A DNA stretch of 64,000 nt from Cercophora sp. LCS_1 (GCA_036250225.1 JAPZLL010000026.1:248001-312000); one strand, 5' to 3'; shown: positions 35,546 through 48,283, counted from the stretch's first letter. The notes: generated from the sequence alone by a model not told the origin. Made by a program: numbers and translations.

Positions 35546-36781
35546 CCCATATCAACTCTTCGTTTCGCCCGCTCGCCTCCCCCGCTATCCATACTAGAGC
35601 GAATGGCCCCCCCACGGCGACCGAACAAAACTACTGCCGCGGCACGGTTCCCTCCCAAAGTTCCCCCTCCATCCCGTCGGGTCCATTGCGTGTCACAAAG
35701 CTAAAAGATCACTGCATTAAACTGGTATTTGCTGACGGCTGGACACCAGCAAAATGCTTGGTCAGAAGGGGAAAGTCGAAGAGCATTGACAGTCGACACA
35801 CCCCCGGAACTTTCATGTTGGGAACTTTTGCCTCGTTTTAGTCGTCGGCATTAGCGTCGCGCAAGTCGATCCATGGAATTTCCGGAATTCCGTGTGTCAC
35901 CTTGCGGGAAACGAGCCAGTCGCAAGGCGAAGTTCCGCATTGCGAGGGAGGAGTATTGGAAGATGCAGCATTGTCGCCGTCGTGATTGGCTCCCTCGCCC
36001 CAAGACCAATGTATCGCGTGCAGCTTGCAGGGCCTGCTGGTGCCCTGCAGTTTCCCTGCGGCGACAACGACCCTGGCTTGTCTCGCCGGCAATCTGTCCC
36101 GGACAAGCCTATGACGATGCATGCGCCATTCGATAGCGAGGGAAAATCCCACCCCAAAATCGGACGAACCGATCGATTGGTGTGAAATCGTGGCTTTCTT
36201 TTTATTTCCGAGGTGGTGGGGAACTTTGAGGGGGGTGATTGCTCCGAACGATTGGTGTCGCGATAAGCTTTTGCGATCATTGCAAGCGACACAACGGTTT
36301 TTTTTTAGTGTGGCGACGGCGCCGTTCCTCGATAGAGATCTGTTCTGTGACTTCTGTCAGACATGACTCGGCATCTGATCTTTGACAACTGCAAGACAGA
36401 TCAGGGAACAGGGAAGATAAACACACCCAACCCATGATCCCGTTCAACCTCCAAAATTTCCCGCGAACCGCCAGCTCTGTCCCGTGATCCCAGGGGCCCG
36501 GCTCGGGATTGACGAGTATCGCGTGGACAACAGCCGAACGAGTTCAGCCGTTCATCTAACCAGCGCCACATGCGTCATCTCAATCCGCGATCAAAACACG
36601 CCCCCTCTCGATATTAAAAGAAAAAAAAGTTCATTCAAGCTCCACCAAAAACTACATCACCAAGAATCGAATATCTACAAACAGCGCCTCCAAGCACCCC
36701 TAAAATCCCCCAAAGAAATGTACAATCAAGACGACCACCCAAGAAGAATCCCTAAAACCCTCCTGTCAACAGTGCATGAGA
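35546..36781. other. Intergenic stretch, no gene recognised
   Basis: About 1.2 kb. It contains the P450 promoter side (with GATGATGATGATGATG near 35465) and the 3' side of the next secreted-protein gene. No supportable coding exon was found. Confidence 0.4.
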
Positions 36782-37743
36782 TCAAGCATAGAAGTTCCTG
36801 GCCCAGCCCCAAGCCCTCCTCACAACAGGCGGCGTCCTGCCCTCAGCCCTCCTGTCAAGCTTGGGCAGCGTGTTGTTGGCAAACGGTGCCCTCACAAGGA
36901 TGCTTCCATGCTCTCTCGGTGCACCAGTCTCATTCCTGGGAGACCTGGCATACAAAGTAACGCTCTCGTTGGCCGGTGCCCTCGCGTACAGCGTGACGCT
37001 CTCGTTCCTGGGGATGACCGCACGAGCAAAGACCGGGGCACCATGCTGTCTCGCAACAGTACGGTTATCATACCCGTTGTCGCGGGGAAGGATGGTCGCG
37101 TTGCGGGCCGAGATGGTAGCGTTGTAAAAGATGCCGCGCTTGAGCGTCGAGTTGGTGAACCGCGGCGTGTGAAGACGGGAGCGGGCAGTACGGCGGTAGA
37201 CGACCGGCGATGACACGGGGAGGTTGCAGAGGGAAGCGATCGCCGGGAGAGGCGCCGCCTCCGGTGCCAACGGGATCGGGACCGGAGAACGGGGCTTGAG
37301 GGTGGACGAGCAGTCGGGCTTGGCGGAGCCAGCCTCTTCGTGGCAGCGCGGAAGTCCTGGCATGTGTTAGACGATGGACGCAGTATGACAAGAGATAAGA
37401 CATACCGAGGACGTTGTAGGGCTGGCAGAAGTACCGGCAGCCCGAGACGGTGGCACTGCTGGCGCGGACATAGGTGCCGTCGTACAGCTTAAGCCAGGGG
37501 CTAATGCGTATCAGTGGTGCTGTGTAACAAGGACAAGACAGGGAGGACGCACTCGTCGTCGGTGCTGCAGTCAGCCCGGCATGCGGCGTGGAGGTTGGCG
37601 CCGGCCTCGACCGTGTCGTAGGCTGCGCAGGCGTCCGACTCGCAGAGCCTCTTGGTGAGGGTGGGGGCTGCAACAGTGCAGTTGAGCGATGCGAGGGCCT
37701 GCCCGCTGCAGAGCAGGGCCAGTGTCAGCGCCGAGGACTTCAT
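36782..37743 (-). CDS. Secreted protein with Cys-rich N-half and repeated C-half
   Basis: Exons 37743-37553, 37500-37406 and 37356-36782 encode 286 residues. MKSSALTLALLCSGQALAS is a clear signal peptide. The N-terminal half has about nine cysteines (LNCTV, LCESDACAAYD, AACRADCSTDDD, GCRYFCQPYN, RCHEE, DCSS). The C-terminal half is basic and Asn-rich, with candidate N-glycosylation sites (FTNST, NATIS, NATIL, NESVT, NETG). It holds a tandem repeat, NESVTLYARAPA then NESVTLYARSPR. Dibasic sites (LKRG, RRTAR, LDRRAEG) resemble Kex2 cleavage points. The protein might therefore release peptides, as Kex2-processed repeat proteins of fungi do; this is inference. The family is not recognised. Confidence 0.8.
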
Positions 37744-39784
37744 CCTTGTGGTGTTGTGCTGCGCTGCGCTGCGCCGTGTCGATCCTATCGGTCAGCTACC
37801 CGGTAGCTCGCTGTGAGATCGATGATCAGTGCCGCTCCCTGTCGACGGATGCCTGCCCAGTCAGGTCCAGTTTCAGATTTCGACGACCATCCCGGTTTTG
37901 TCCAGTCAGCTTCCCGCCCGACTATTTGTATCCTGCGCGATGCCCTTGCTCTGCCTTTCTCCCCGTTCTTCCCCGTGCCGCCATAGCTGGCCTCGACGAC
38001 TCGGACGCCCTTTGCGCCTCCATCCGTCTGATAACGCCAGAGTGACACCTTAGCAGAGCCGCGGGCAGTGATTGGGGACCCCGCAATATGCAGCTCACAC
38101 CAAGGTCTGCCTGCAGTGTGCGTATTAAACACACCGCGGCCGGTTGGTGGACCGAGTCAAGGAGGGACGGGTAAATAAGGCGAGTTTTTGCCGACAACGC
38201 GGGAGCTCAGGAACCCAGCCTTGGTATGCTTGGGCCACCCGCACCTCCAGTTCTCCGATATAACGCTGCCCAATTCCTCCAGTTATCCTGTGTGCAACCC
38301 GGCAACGTCGGCAGCGAATGGCCGCGATGGCCTCGAGAACCCCTGGGAGCCAAGCTTGATAAATATGCGGCCCAGAGTCATGACGCGATCATGGTGGCCG
38401 GCACATACTTCTCGACCAGCTTTATCTCTCTCTTAATAAACCCAGACGCAGACGCCGGTGATAAGCATGGCGACGACCTGGTCCTTTCTGACGAGTCTGC
38501 CTGTCTCTGCTGCCGCCAAGCATGAGGGGAACCTTCGAGATAGCGCTCGCCCGTTGTGGTCCGGCTGAAGGGCATGCAGTGCACGCAGAGCACATGCGTC
38601 TAGATAGTCTGGAAGATATCCCATCCCTCGCGCGCGAATCCCATCGCTCCTCGCCATCGGATAGGCGCCCTCGACGGCTCCGGTGAGCCGTGGTCCTCTT
38701 TCCCCACGGTTCAGACGTCTTGGTTCGGCAGTTGGACTCACCGAATCCCGCGTGTTGTATATTAGAAGCCCATGGGGAAGGCGGTCGAGATATTGTTCTT
38801 TCCTCTTCGGTCCCCCTCGTCACCCAACTTGGTGGCCACCGGTTGACACACTGTTATCTCACCGGAGCCCTTTGTCCGTCCAACCCGAGTTAGCAACTAT
38901 GCTAACCGATATCAACCTCATTTCGCCCTGCTATACCTTATAGCAAAGGGCTTTGCGTCAGTGGATGCGCCGACGGGGTAGAGGTGAGAGTCATGATGGT
39001 GTCACCGACTGACATGTGTGTCGCCGGTACGCAGTCGCCGCCCGTCGGCTCTTCTCGGTCTGACAAAAAGCAATTGGCCAGTGAAAGAAAGCATTTCTGG
39101 GTTGGCTCCCGCAACCACTTGGTCGCACAGCGGACGACACAGGTGACTTCACCCATGTGTCTCGCTGTCCTGGGTCACTCGTATCCAGGTCCATGAGACG
39201 GAGAAGGAGATGTTGTCAGCTTTCGGGGAATGTCGTTGTCGCGAGGCCCATGCGCTGTTCACCCCATCGTGGATGGACTGTTGCTGATCGTCATGGCGGA
39301 AACTCGCGCGTGTAACCCTGGGAGCTGACAATACCGACGTAAAATTAGGGGATATAAACCGTCCTCTCGCGGGGTTGGTCAGCCAATCGCTAGGGGTAGG
39401 CGAGGTGCGAGACGACCAACGAGTGCGCTGCGCTGCCAATACTCATGCAGGGCGGGTCGCCTCGTGGGAACAATGCTTCCCAAGCTGCAGGAATTGCCTG
39501 TCATTCAGTTCCCAACAGCGCTCCCGCCAAGGTGATGACAGGAACCAACCGTGCAAATACCTTCTTGTTGCAGCGTCATGGCAAAGCGGCTGGCCCGTCC
39601 GTCCAATGCATAAGATGAATGCAACCCACAAACTCGGACTCGATGACAAAGCTGGCGCCAACTCGGTCAAGTGATGTCTTTGAAGACGGCCGCGCCTCCA
39701 GGAAAAACGAGGATAAAATGGACCGGAATCCAGCGGTGACGTCCGGGAGGAGACCAGCGACGGCGAGATATTCAAGGCGACATC
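37744..39784. other. Intergenic stretch, no gene recognised
   Basis: About 2 kb with only short shadow frames on both strands. A GATATAAAC box at about 39350 lies some 430 bp before the next ATG. No other structure stands out. Confidence 0.4.
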
Positions 39785-40400
39785 ATGAAGTTCACCTTCG
39801 TTAACGTTCTTACTTCGGTCATGGCCATTGCTGGCCTGTCCCACGCGGCCCCTGGACCCAAGCCCCCCAAGGCGCCAGGTCTCACGTATTTGTACAGCGT
39901 CAACATCACTGGAGGTGACGCTGCCTTCCCTGGAGCCGGCCCTCGCGGCTTCAGAATTGTGGTGCCCATCTTGTCGGGTTCCTTCTCGGGTCCCAAGCTG
40001 AAGGGTATGGCGCGCTTCTATCCAACGACTCCCGCCGACATGATTGCTGATGCGCGGCAGGAACTGTTCTTCCAATCGGTGGTGACTGGGCCCTCATTGA
40101 TGCCAATAACCCTAACGGCACCCTCACGATCGATGTCCGCCAGACATTCCGGACCGACGACGGCGCTGACATCCAAGTATTCGAGACGGGTACCACGCAG
40201 TCCGACGGAAGCGCTTACGTCCGGCTGTCATACGAAACGGGAAGCGCGAAGTACTACTGGCTCAACTCGATCGTGGCCATCGGTATCCTTCGTCCCCTGT
40301 CGGCAAACTCGCTGACCATCGACGCATGGCAGGTAAGTTGTCTTGCTCCCGAGAGTTCGCCGTCTCGGAACTGACGCCTTGGCAGATGAATGCGCCCTGA
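39785..40400 (+). CDS. Secreted DUF3237 family protein
   Basis: Exons 39785-40004, 40061-40332 and a 15-nt last exon 40386-40400 encode 168 residues. MKFTFVNVLTSVMAIAGLSHA is a signal peptide. The mature part starts LTYLYSVNITGG and continues, across the first intron, SGPKLKGTVLPIGGDWALID, then LTIDVRQTFRTDDGADIQV and AWQMNAP. This is the pattern of the small beta-barrel family DUF3237, whose biochemical role is unsettled. Without splicing, the frame runs into unrelated sequence after SGPKLKG, so the long unspliced frame is an artefact. The tiny last exon adds only MNAP but ends the conserved strand properly. Confidence 0.85.
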
Positions 40401-41569
40401 GGACCGTTCGAGCTCGTGGTTGGGTTCGACGTGACAGGTGTTGCACTGTAACTAGTAGCTGTTAGCAAAGTCCAGATCTATGCTTGGAAGAGACAGAGGA
40501 CGTTGGAAATGGAATCTGATCATTACCTAATTCTTCGTAAGACATCGGATGCATGTGGAGTCGCGTGACGTTTCGAAGCCGGGCCAAGCGCCCTTCTCTT
40601 GAGAAGCGGTGGAGATGTCGGAGCTCCGGCTCTGCGGACGGAATGCGGGACGGCAGCGGACAAGACCTCTCCTTCGATGGCGGGGTTAGTGTCGCCCTTC
40701 AGGGAGCCGCACCCGCTGCAGCTTGGGGATCACCCAAGAGGGCACTGTCAGTCGCGCGAGAGCAACCTGCGTATCGTGTCACATTGGTCCAACTGCTGTA
40801 AGAAAACCGTTGCCAAAAGCGCGGAAATGAATCGCCGGCGTGTAATATGAAAGACGAAGGCCCGTGTGCCTCCGGATAGCAGCGGAGGTGATGGTGTGCA
40901 TCTCGGACCGAGGTCAAGCGTCGGCACGCGTTACTCGCTGGCGCATTCCAAGTTGGAAATTCCGACACGAAAACAATTCGGCCTCCTCCCGCTCGGCAGA
41001 TGGTTTGGGCGACTAGACAGCCGTAAGCAAGAGTAGTTGGACCGACTTCATCCGCCCAGCTGCAATGGCAGTTGACTCCCGATATTCATCTGGAAGGCAT
41101 CTCCCTGATGTCGTCCGACAAAAGACGGGATAGAGATCAGCAAACCGGGGATTGGTAAAGGCGCACTGGCCACGGTCGGCTCTTTCCGACAAAATGTTGA
41201 GCTGGGCAGACGCGAAAAGTGCCCCCCACCGTGGAGCCCTGGCGCCAAGCAAGCGCAGATCGGAGAGCTTTCTGAGAAAGAAGAAGCAACGACCTGACGG
41301 GAACGTCATAACAAATGCCGCAGCCCCTCCGCTAGCTTTTTTTTCGTGTCATCACTCCTAAACACCCGAATTCCCTCACCACCATCAATCCTCTCTTTCT
41401 TCCGATCATCAGTGTTTTTCCGACGTCTTTTGTCACTTTCACCTCCGCTGCCCCGCTAAGCATCGCTATCTTATCTGACGTACGATCAACCCCGCACCTG
41501 TGACCCCTCCAAAGCTCAATCCTCACAGCTTCATCATCAGCAGAATCCGATCATCAGACCATAATCAAA
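40401..41569. other. Intergenic stretch and aldolase promoter
   Basis: No gene is recognised. The final 250 bp are pyrimidine- and CATCATC-rich, typical of the leader of a highly expressed fungal gene. Confidence 0.45.
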
Positions 41570-43153
41570 ATGCCAGGAGCTCTTGTAGGTCCAATTCTTC
41601 CCGTCAGCTGGCGGGCCGGGCCCGTACTAACAGTTTGTCCCAGGAGGCCGGTGTTCCCACGGGAGTCATCTACGTAGGTCCTCGCCAAGCGGAAGCGACC
41701 TCGGGAGATTGGGCGAGAACAGAGATTGACGGGAACAGGGCGATGATGTCCTTAAGCTTTTCCAGCACGCGCGCGAGAACGGCTACGCCATCCCTGCCGT
41801 GAACGTCACCAGCTCGAGCGTGCGTTATTCCGTCCCCATAATGCCATGTTGCGAGCTGACTGGAACCCCTGCAGACCGTCGTTGCCGCCCTCGAGGCTGC
41901 CCGTGACGCCAAGTCTCCCATCATCCTCCAGACCTCCCAGGGCGGTGCCGCCTACTTTGCCGGCAAGGGCATCAAGGACAGCGCCGAGAAGCGGGAGGCC
42001 AGCGTTGCCGGCGCTATCGCCGCCGCCGCCTACATCAAGGCCATTGCGCCCGTTTACGGCATCCCCGTTGTCCTCCACACCGACCACTGCGCGAAGAAGC
42101 TTCTCCCCTGGCTCGATGGCATGCTCGATGCGGATGAGAAGCACTTCAAGGAGCACGGCGTTCCCCTTTTCTCTTCCCACATGATCGATCTCAGCGAGGA
42201 GCCCGTTGACGAGAATATCGAGACCTGGTATGACTCCTTTTCCGGCAGACCGCTGGCAAGACTAACGCTTTTCCAGCGTCAAGTACCTCAAGCGTGCCGC
42301 CCCCATGAAGCAATGGCTCGAGATGGAGATCGGCATCACCGGTGGCGAGGAGGATGGCGTCAACAACGAGGGCGTCGACAACGCCTCCCTCTACACTCAG
42401 TAAGACTCGCGCCACAGATTGCACTTCAGCTGTGCTAACAATGATGCAGGCCCGAGGACATCTGGCAGATGTTTGTCTCTCCTGTCCACTGCTAACCTGA
42501 AGAATGCTAACCCGCTGTCAACAGTGAGCAGGCTTTCCGCCCCATCTCTCCCTACTTCTCCATTGCCGCCGGCTTTGGGTACGTCTTGTCGCACTCTTGC
42601 AGTTGTTGTGTCCGCTAGCTGACGGGTACTTAGCAACGTCCACGGCGTCTACGCTCCCGGCAACGTCAAGCTCCACCCCGAGCTTCTCGGCAAGCACCAG
42701 GCCTTTGTCTCTGAGAAGCTTGGCGGCAAGGACCCCAAGCCCGTCTTCTTCGTCTTCCACGGCGGCTCCGGCTCCACCAAGCAGGAGTACCACGAGGCCA
42801 TTGCCAACGGTGTCGTCAAGGTCAATGTCGACACTGATCTCCAATGGGCTTACCTCACGGGCATCCGTGACTACATCACCAAGAACATTGACTACCTGAA
42901 GAGCCAGGTTGGCAATCCTGAGGGCGTAAGTGGATCCTTTCTCACCGTCTTGGCATCATAGTTCAGGAGTGTTTCCAATCGGGAGTTGGTTGGGCTGCAT
43001 TTTTACTTGCGTTAACAATTTACTCTTTCGCAGGCCAACAAGCCCAACAAGAAGAAGTACGACCCCCGCGTCTGGGTCCGCGAGGGCGAGAAGACGATGA
43101 GCGCAAGAGTCAAGGAGGCGTTGGAGGACTTCCACACCGCTGGCAAGCTCTAA
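41570..43153 (+). CDS. fba1: Fructose-bisphosphate aldolase, class II
   Basis: Nine exons keep phase: 41570-41584, 41644-41673, 41739-41819, 41875-42227, 42277-42399, 42450-42470, 42525-42578, 42634-42925 and 43034-43153. They give 362 residues, the normal length for fungal Fba1. The enzyme splits fructose-1,6-bisphosphate into dihydroxyacetone phosphate and glyceraldehyde-3-phosphate in glycolysis, using zinc. Visible family marks are AIPAVNVTSSS, VLHTDHC (metal-binding His and catalytic Asp region), EMEIGITGGEEDGV, FGNVHGVY, FVFHGGSGSTKQE and the C-terminal DPRVWVREGEKTM. Exons of 15, 30 and 21 nt make it unusually finely split near both the start and the centre. Codon use is strongly biased toward C-ending codons, in line with high expression. 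Confidence 0.96.
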
Positions 43154-43290
43154 GATGTCGGAATCACTTGACAGAATACGATACCATGATATAGCATCCT
43201 AAAAGAGATTGTTACCTGGGAACTTGTCGACGGCTATTCTCCATCTTTTGATACCACAAGTGCCGTCGTTGAGCCGTGCACCCCACTCTC

Positions 43291-43937
43291 TCAGGCCCTC
43301 AAGTTGCCGACCATGCCAGCCGCCTGGCCCTTGATCCTGTCCCAGCCAAACGAGTTCTTGTCAGTTCCCTCGAGAATGTTGACCTCTCTCTTTAGGACAT
43401 CGATCTGGAACTTGCGAAAGGCATCCTCAATCCTCCTTTTCGCATCCGGATCACTCGAAATAGTCCTTGCCGCAGATGCACTCCCACTCAACAAGCCCAA
43501 CTCACCGCCCAAGAAGAAGCCACCCAGTCCAAAGGCGCCATACGTAGCAGCATCAGACCACCTAGTAGGCCTGATATACGGTTCCAAGTCAGGAATAGCC
43601 TCTGTCTCTGTCAGTTTTCCCTCGTTTCACTTTTTGTGTCGTGCAACATACCACGTCGACCACTGGAGTAAATAACCTCGGTCGGCTTGCTCATGACTTT
43701 GAAGGTGTTGTAGAACGCAATGCGGTTGGTGTGGATCTTGTAGGCCAGGGCGAGACCCAAGCCCATGCCTAGGAGGGAGCCGATGGTTGCGTGGGTGGAC
43801 ACGGAGGAGGCGGCGCGGCGCAGGCGGGAACGGTCTTCGGGTGGGAGGTCGGCTTTTAGGTGCTGTTCGGATATTTGGGCTAGGTCTATGTCGGGGGTGT
43901 TGCGGAAGGGGGCGAAGATGGAACGGGAGGAGGACAT
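43291..43937 (-). CDS. Two-span glycine-rich membrane protein, unknown
   Basis: Exons 43937-43652 and 43601-43291 are joined across a 50-nt GTATGT intron and give 198 residues. The junction reads SSGRREAIPDLEPYIRP. The protein begins SSSRSIFAPFRNTPDIDL, followed by a charged helix and a first Gly-rich span (ATIGSLLGMGLGLALAY). A second Gly-rich span (AAYGAFGLGGFFLGGELGLL-like, starting near TYGAFGLG) is followed by a soluble helical tail. Two GxxxG-rich helices resemble small inner-mitochondrial-membrane or assembly-factor proteins, but I cannot assign a family. It is convergent with the aldolase gene, 137 bp away. Confidence 0.7.
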
Positions 43938-44250
43938 TGTGGTTGTTGGGCAGTGCTGGGGTCGGAGATGGAGGGGTGAAGGTTGGGGATGGGACTTGGT
44001 GAGGGTGGTGCTATATGGGAGGTGGGGGTGGTGTTGATGGCAAAACACAACAAGAAATCGGGGAGGTGAGAATAGGAATCAGAGAGGATGCCAAGACCAG
44101 GTTGGTTGGCTCATGGTGAGGTCAACCCTCATGTGTCTAACTAATGCGTCATTACGATGTCTATTTCCCCACCCCTCTTTAAGGTATGTCCCCCGCATCC
44201 CATCCCATCTATCCCATCACCAAGCAAAAGAAAGCCTAGATCACATCACA

Positions 44251-45202
44251 TTACATCTCCTTCCCCTTCCCCTTTGCGACGGTCCCCCACGTCTTAGCAA
44301 TAGCGCCCCAGTACTGCTCGGGATGTTTCCTTGCGTGTCCGCAGTGCGGCGTCCCCTCGAACAACTCCATGTCGACCGCGAACCCCTTGCTCACTGCCTG
44401 CGCCGCGTGGTGCTCAATGTCCTTCCAAAAGATGATGTCGTCCTCCTTGGAGTAGAGGTATAATCGCCGCACCGACGTGGAAATGTATTTGGTGTCGTTG
44501 GCGGCGGCGACGCTGAAATCAGCGGGGCTAACGACGCCAAAGACCCAGTTGCTGAAGTGGGTGATGGACAGGAAGGCGTAGGCGATGGATTGGGTGACGA
44601 CAAAGGGCCAGGGGAGGTAGCTTGCGGCGCCGATGGCGAGGGCGCGGGACCAGCGGTTGATGTTGGGCGCCCATTCGGTGCTGCCGGGGGTGCTGTCGAG
44701 GACGAGCATGTCGTGCGGGAGGATGGCCTGGTACTGTTCGAGGTGGGCGTTGAGGGTTGCGGCGTAGTTGATGCCTGGGTGGCGTGTGTCAGTGTTGTTG
44801 TGGTGAGTAAGTGAAGGGAAAAGGGGTGAGCATACCGCCTGTGTTGCTTGCGACGTGGGCGAGGATCTTGCCCCTTGGTCGCCCCTTTTCTCCGTCTTTG
44901 CCAAAGACGGCCTCGATGACTGGCTTCATGCTGCTTGTTCGCGCGGCGAGACTGGTGTAGAGGGCACGGAGAATTGGCGAGAAGATGAGAACCATCCGGG
45001 CGTGCGGGAACAGTGTGCGGTAGCCCTCGACATACTTGGCCAGGTGTTTGGGCAGCGCATCGCCCCAGCCGTAGATGATGACGGTCGACGGGTGTGATGG
45101 ATCGGCGTCGCCCTGGGGTCCGTCCTGAACGTAGACTTGATCACTCAGGGGCGTGAAGCCCAGCAAGAGCGACTCGGCTTCTGCCACGGCTGTCTTGGAC
45201 AT
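44251..45202 (-). CDS. DUF829/TMEM53 (PaxU-like) alpha/beta-hydrolase
   Basis: Exons 45202-44836 and 44774-44251 encode 296 residues. The junction across the GTATGT intron gives ILAHVASNTGGINYAATLNA, which contains the nucleophile-elbow-like SNTGG of this family. Upstream, STVIIYGWGDALPKHLAKYVEGY is the typical first strand, followed by a Gly-Trp-Gly motif and the LFPHARMVLI segment. Near the C-terminus come RRLYLYSKEDDIIFWKDIEHHA (an acid and a His-containing region) and VDMELFEGTPHCGHARKHPEQYW, where the final His is expected. Relatives include TMEM53 and PaxU, the latter encoded in paxilline-type clusters but with an unclear function. No clear transmembrane segment is required for the fold. 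An upstream in-frame start at 45262 is less likely. Confidence 0.85.
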
Positions 45203-46182
45203 GGTGATGACGTTGCTAAAGGGAACACGGGAAGAGAAAGGAGAGGATCCGTATCGAGACAAAGTCTAGGCCTCTGGGATCTGGACAATGGGGATGCTGT
45301 TTTATTTTTTATTTTTTTCTTCTGGTCCCAGGGATCCGCGTGGGAGGACGGGAAGAACCCTGCGGGTTGGGTAACCCCCCCTGTGATCCGCCGTCCACCA
45401 TGACGACGTATCTAAGAGAGCCTTGTCACTTAAAACTCGGTGTTCTTCACTTGTCCGAGATGCCTTCTCAACAAGTCGAACCGTTGGGACGGAACCGAGT
45501 GCGAAACTAGCTTAGTTGCATCCCCCACGCGCGGGATTGCTGTCTTGATCCGGACATCGGCGCAACGTGGGCGCTGCGTGACGAGCACAGGGCTGAGATT
45601 TCTCGGAGATAGATGTAATCTGGCTCGCATGTGACAGACGCTGAGTATGCCAACTTGCCAAGGCCTTGACAGGACCCAGACGCGATCGATGGAACTTCTC
45701 GGGAGTTGGTAACATTACCCCTGACGCGACAGGGGTCGTGAGCTTGGCGTGGTGTTGTGCCGAGGCAAGTGGGGTTTGCCAAACATCAGTGGGATTTAAG
45801 CATTGACAACGATGAGAAGTGTTGATTCTGGGTTTTATCGGGAATGTTCCAAATGACGGAGTACATGTGGGGGATTGGTGCTGTTCGTTTTGTTTGCGAC
45901 TCTACATGTCGGCCTCAAGCTAGCCCGTGTCTCTTCCGTGCTTTCCGTTCACAATGTTGTGTCCTTGTGGGAAAGGAGAAGAAACAAAAAGTATTATTTG
46001 CTCTGCTATTGTTTCCCGTCCGCCACGCAAGCCCACTTATCGACCATGGCGCCAAGACCGAGGCAGACGGACTCCGGGAATTAGTGATCATGGAGGGTCA
46101 TAAGCATGCATGCCTGGAAACAGACATCGCAGCAACTCTACACCACAAGCAATCTCTCACAGGCAACTTTCAAACAGTTATC
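45203..46182. other. Intergenic stretch between divergent genes
   Basis: About 1 kb shared between the DUF829 gene (minus) and the thioesterase gene (plus). An ATTTTTTATTTTTTTC tract lies near 45305. No other gene is recognised. Confidence 0.45.
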
Positions 46183-47200
46183 ATGTCGCCAATCGGGACC
46201 AAAAATGCGGGAGGTAAACTAATCCCATATTCCAAGGCTGCCGAGACCAAGCAGCTGGATGCCAACACGTACAGCGCCAATCTCGCGGCCAGTTATCAAG
46301 TCGGTCTTGGTGTGTAACCTCAACTCCAACACCATTCGACGACTAACACTTGCAGTCCCCAACGGCGGCTATGTTGCGTCATGTCTCGTGCGTGCTGCAA
46401 GTCTGCACCTGGGACCCAAGGGACAACCGCACCCCCTGGCATCGCATTTTGAGTTCATCAGTCGCACGGAAGTCGGGCTAGCCATCATTGTTGTTGAAGT
46501 TGTGAAGCCAGGAAGGGCCCTCTCAACTGTCCATGTCACACTCTACCAAGGGTCTCTTCTCCCGTCAGCACCATGGTTCACACCGGGCAAGAGCAGGAAG
46601 CAACTCACGGCCTACCTGACCATGTCAAATCTTCATCTGGAGAAAGGTCTTACTCTTCCCACGGGGTTTGCGCTGCATAACCCCCCACCTCCCAAGCCAG
46701 ACTTTACCGCCCTCCTCCAGAGCAACGACGCCCAGTGGACCAAACTGAAAGTTCGTCCTCCACTGAACGCGATCGCCGCCCTGCAGAACCTCCAGATGTT
46801 CGTCCCACGCAGCCCAACCACAGAGAAAAGCCAAGTCGATTTTTGGACTCGCTTCACCTCCGGCGAAAAGTTCACCAACGACTCGCTGGCCTTCATCCTC
46901 GACAGTCTACCCTACACCATCGAAGCATACCGTCCGCTGACGGGCGATGAACCCAACGCGGCATTCCCCATCGACACCATGATGTGGTACCCAACCGTCG
47001 TCATGAACATGGATCTCAAACAAGCCCTGCCCGACGACGGCGTGGACTGGCTCCGCCTGCGAATCCAAACCAAGCTGATCCGCAACGGCCGACTGGACCT
47101 CGAAGTGCTCGTCTACAACGAGCAGGAGGAGCTGATTGCGCTAGGCCACCACGTCAATCTGATTGTGAGCGCGGAGCGAAACTCGGCTGGAAGACTTTGA
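46183..47200 (+). CDS. Acyl-CoA thioesterase-like hotdog protein
   Basis: Exons 46183-46309 and 46356-47200 give 323 residues. The junction reads SYQVGLGVPNGGYVASCLVRAA, with the NGGY turn and following helix diagnostic of the fungal TesB/4HBT_3-type double-hotdog proteins. The first half ends in TLYQG. The second half has PLTGDEPNAAFPIDTMMWYPTVVMNMDLK and WLRLRIQTKLIRNGRLDLEVLVYNEQEELIALGHH, the second hotdog with its conserved late strands. Such enzymes hydrolyse acyl-CoA thioesters; chain length and location are unknown. The open frame also extends upstream of the chosen ATG, but that sequence does not look like protein. Confidence 0.85.
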
Positions 47201-48283
47201 TTGTATCTAGGCCATCTCTCCGCTGACTCGGCCCAAGTGAGCGGCAACTCGCGGGTTAGCATCTTGTCTCCGTCCCCGTCCATGACAACAATCAAACACA
47301 TGTTTCTTCCCAAAACCCAAAGGAAAAACCACGCGCCTCAGCTCGGAATAATCCAGCTCACTCGGACTCGACCACGTCAACCCAACTCGGTGTTGTGTCG
47401 TGTCGTGTCAAACCGAGCTGTCATTTGAAGCTGTCAAAAAAGCCGAGGTTATACCCAAACGGATAAACAACACAGATTCGAACGGGCACCCGTGCATCTG
47501 TGATGATCAGCTCCAGTCTCTCCTGAAACATGCATCCCCGCCACAGCGCATCGCCAAAAAGGCGGGTTCCAACCCAACCGCCAGATGCAGGAACACGATT
47601 GCTAGGCAGCCAATCAGGGCGTGCCGCGCACACACCACAAGAGGACCACAACAGGCGGTCTCAGCAGACCCATGTCCGCCGGCCCCCGCTAGCCCACGAC
47701 CCGATTTGCTGTCGCGCGCTCCGCTCAGCTGGGCGACAGGGCGAGCGGGGTCCCCACCGACCACGTCAGACAAGCCATGGCCAGATCAGATGGGCGGTCA
47801 CGTTGGAGGGGAGACAAGACAGCTCGGTCGGGCGCAAACGGTTTTGGGCGTGGTCGCCATCGTCGTTGCATCGTCGGGCTCCAAACTAACCTGGCTCGAC
47901 GCTGACCAGTCGCGTGCACCGGGGGCAATATTCTGTAGACGCTGTCATTGGTCTTGGCTCCTCGGCATCGCATCCATGCCACCATGGACTCGACCACTCC
48001 ATGCAAGCATCGCATCGTCGAAGTTCCCCACTCTGACAGCGTTGGACAGACAGGCGTTGACTCCCGAGTTGCCGACTTGGGCATGAAGAGAGACAGACGG
48101 AGAGATGGAGACAAATCCGATGGATAAATACCCCCAGACTCGACCGACTTGAACCTGTCTCTTTCTCTCCAGACATCCAACAAACATCAGTCTTCATCAC
48201 AGAGACTCACAGTCTTCCACACCACTCACTACTCACCAACAATACCAACACCACCTCTTCCACAACCACCACCAACCATCAAC
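47201..48283. other. Intergenic stretch, no gene recognised
   Basis: About 1.1 kb. The last 120 bp (48165-48283) are CA/CCACC-rich and look like a leader. A GATAAATA box is near 48122. Confidence 0.4.
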
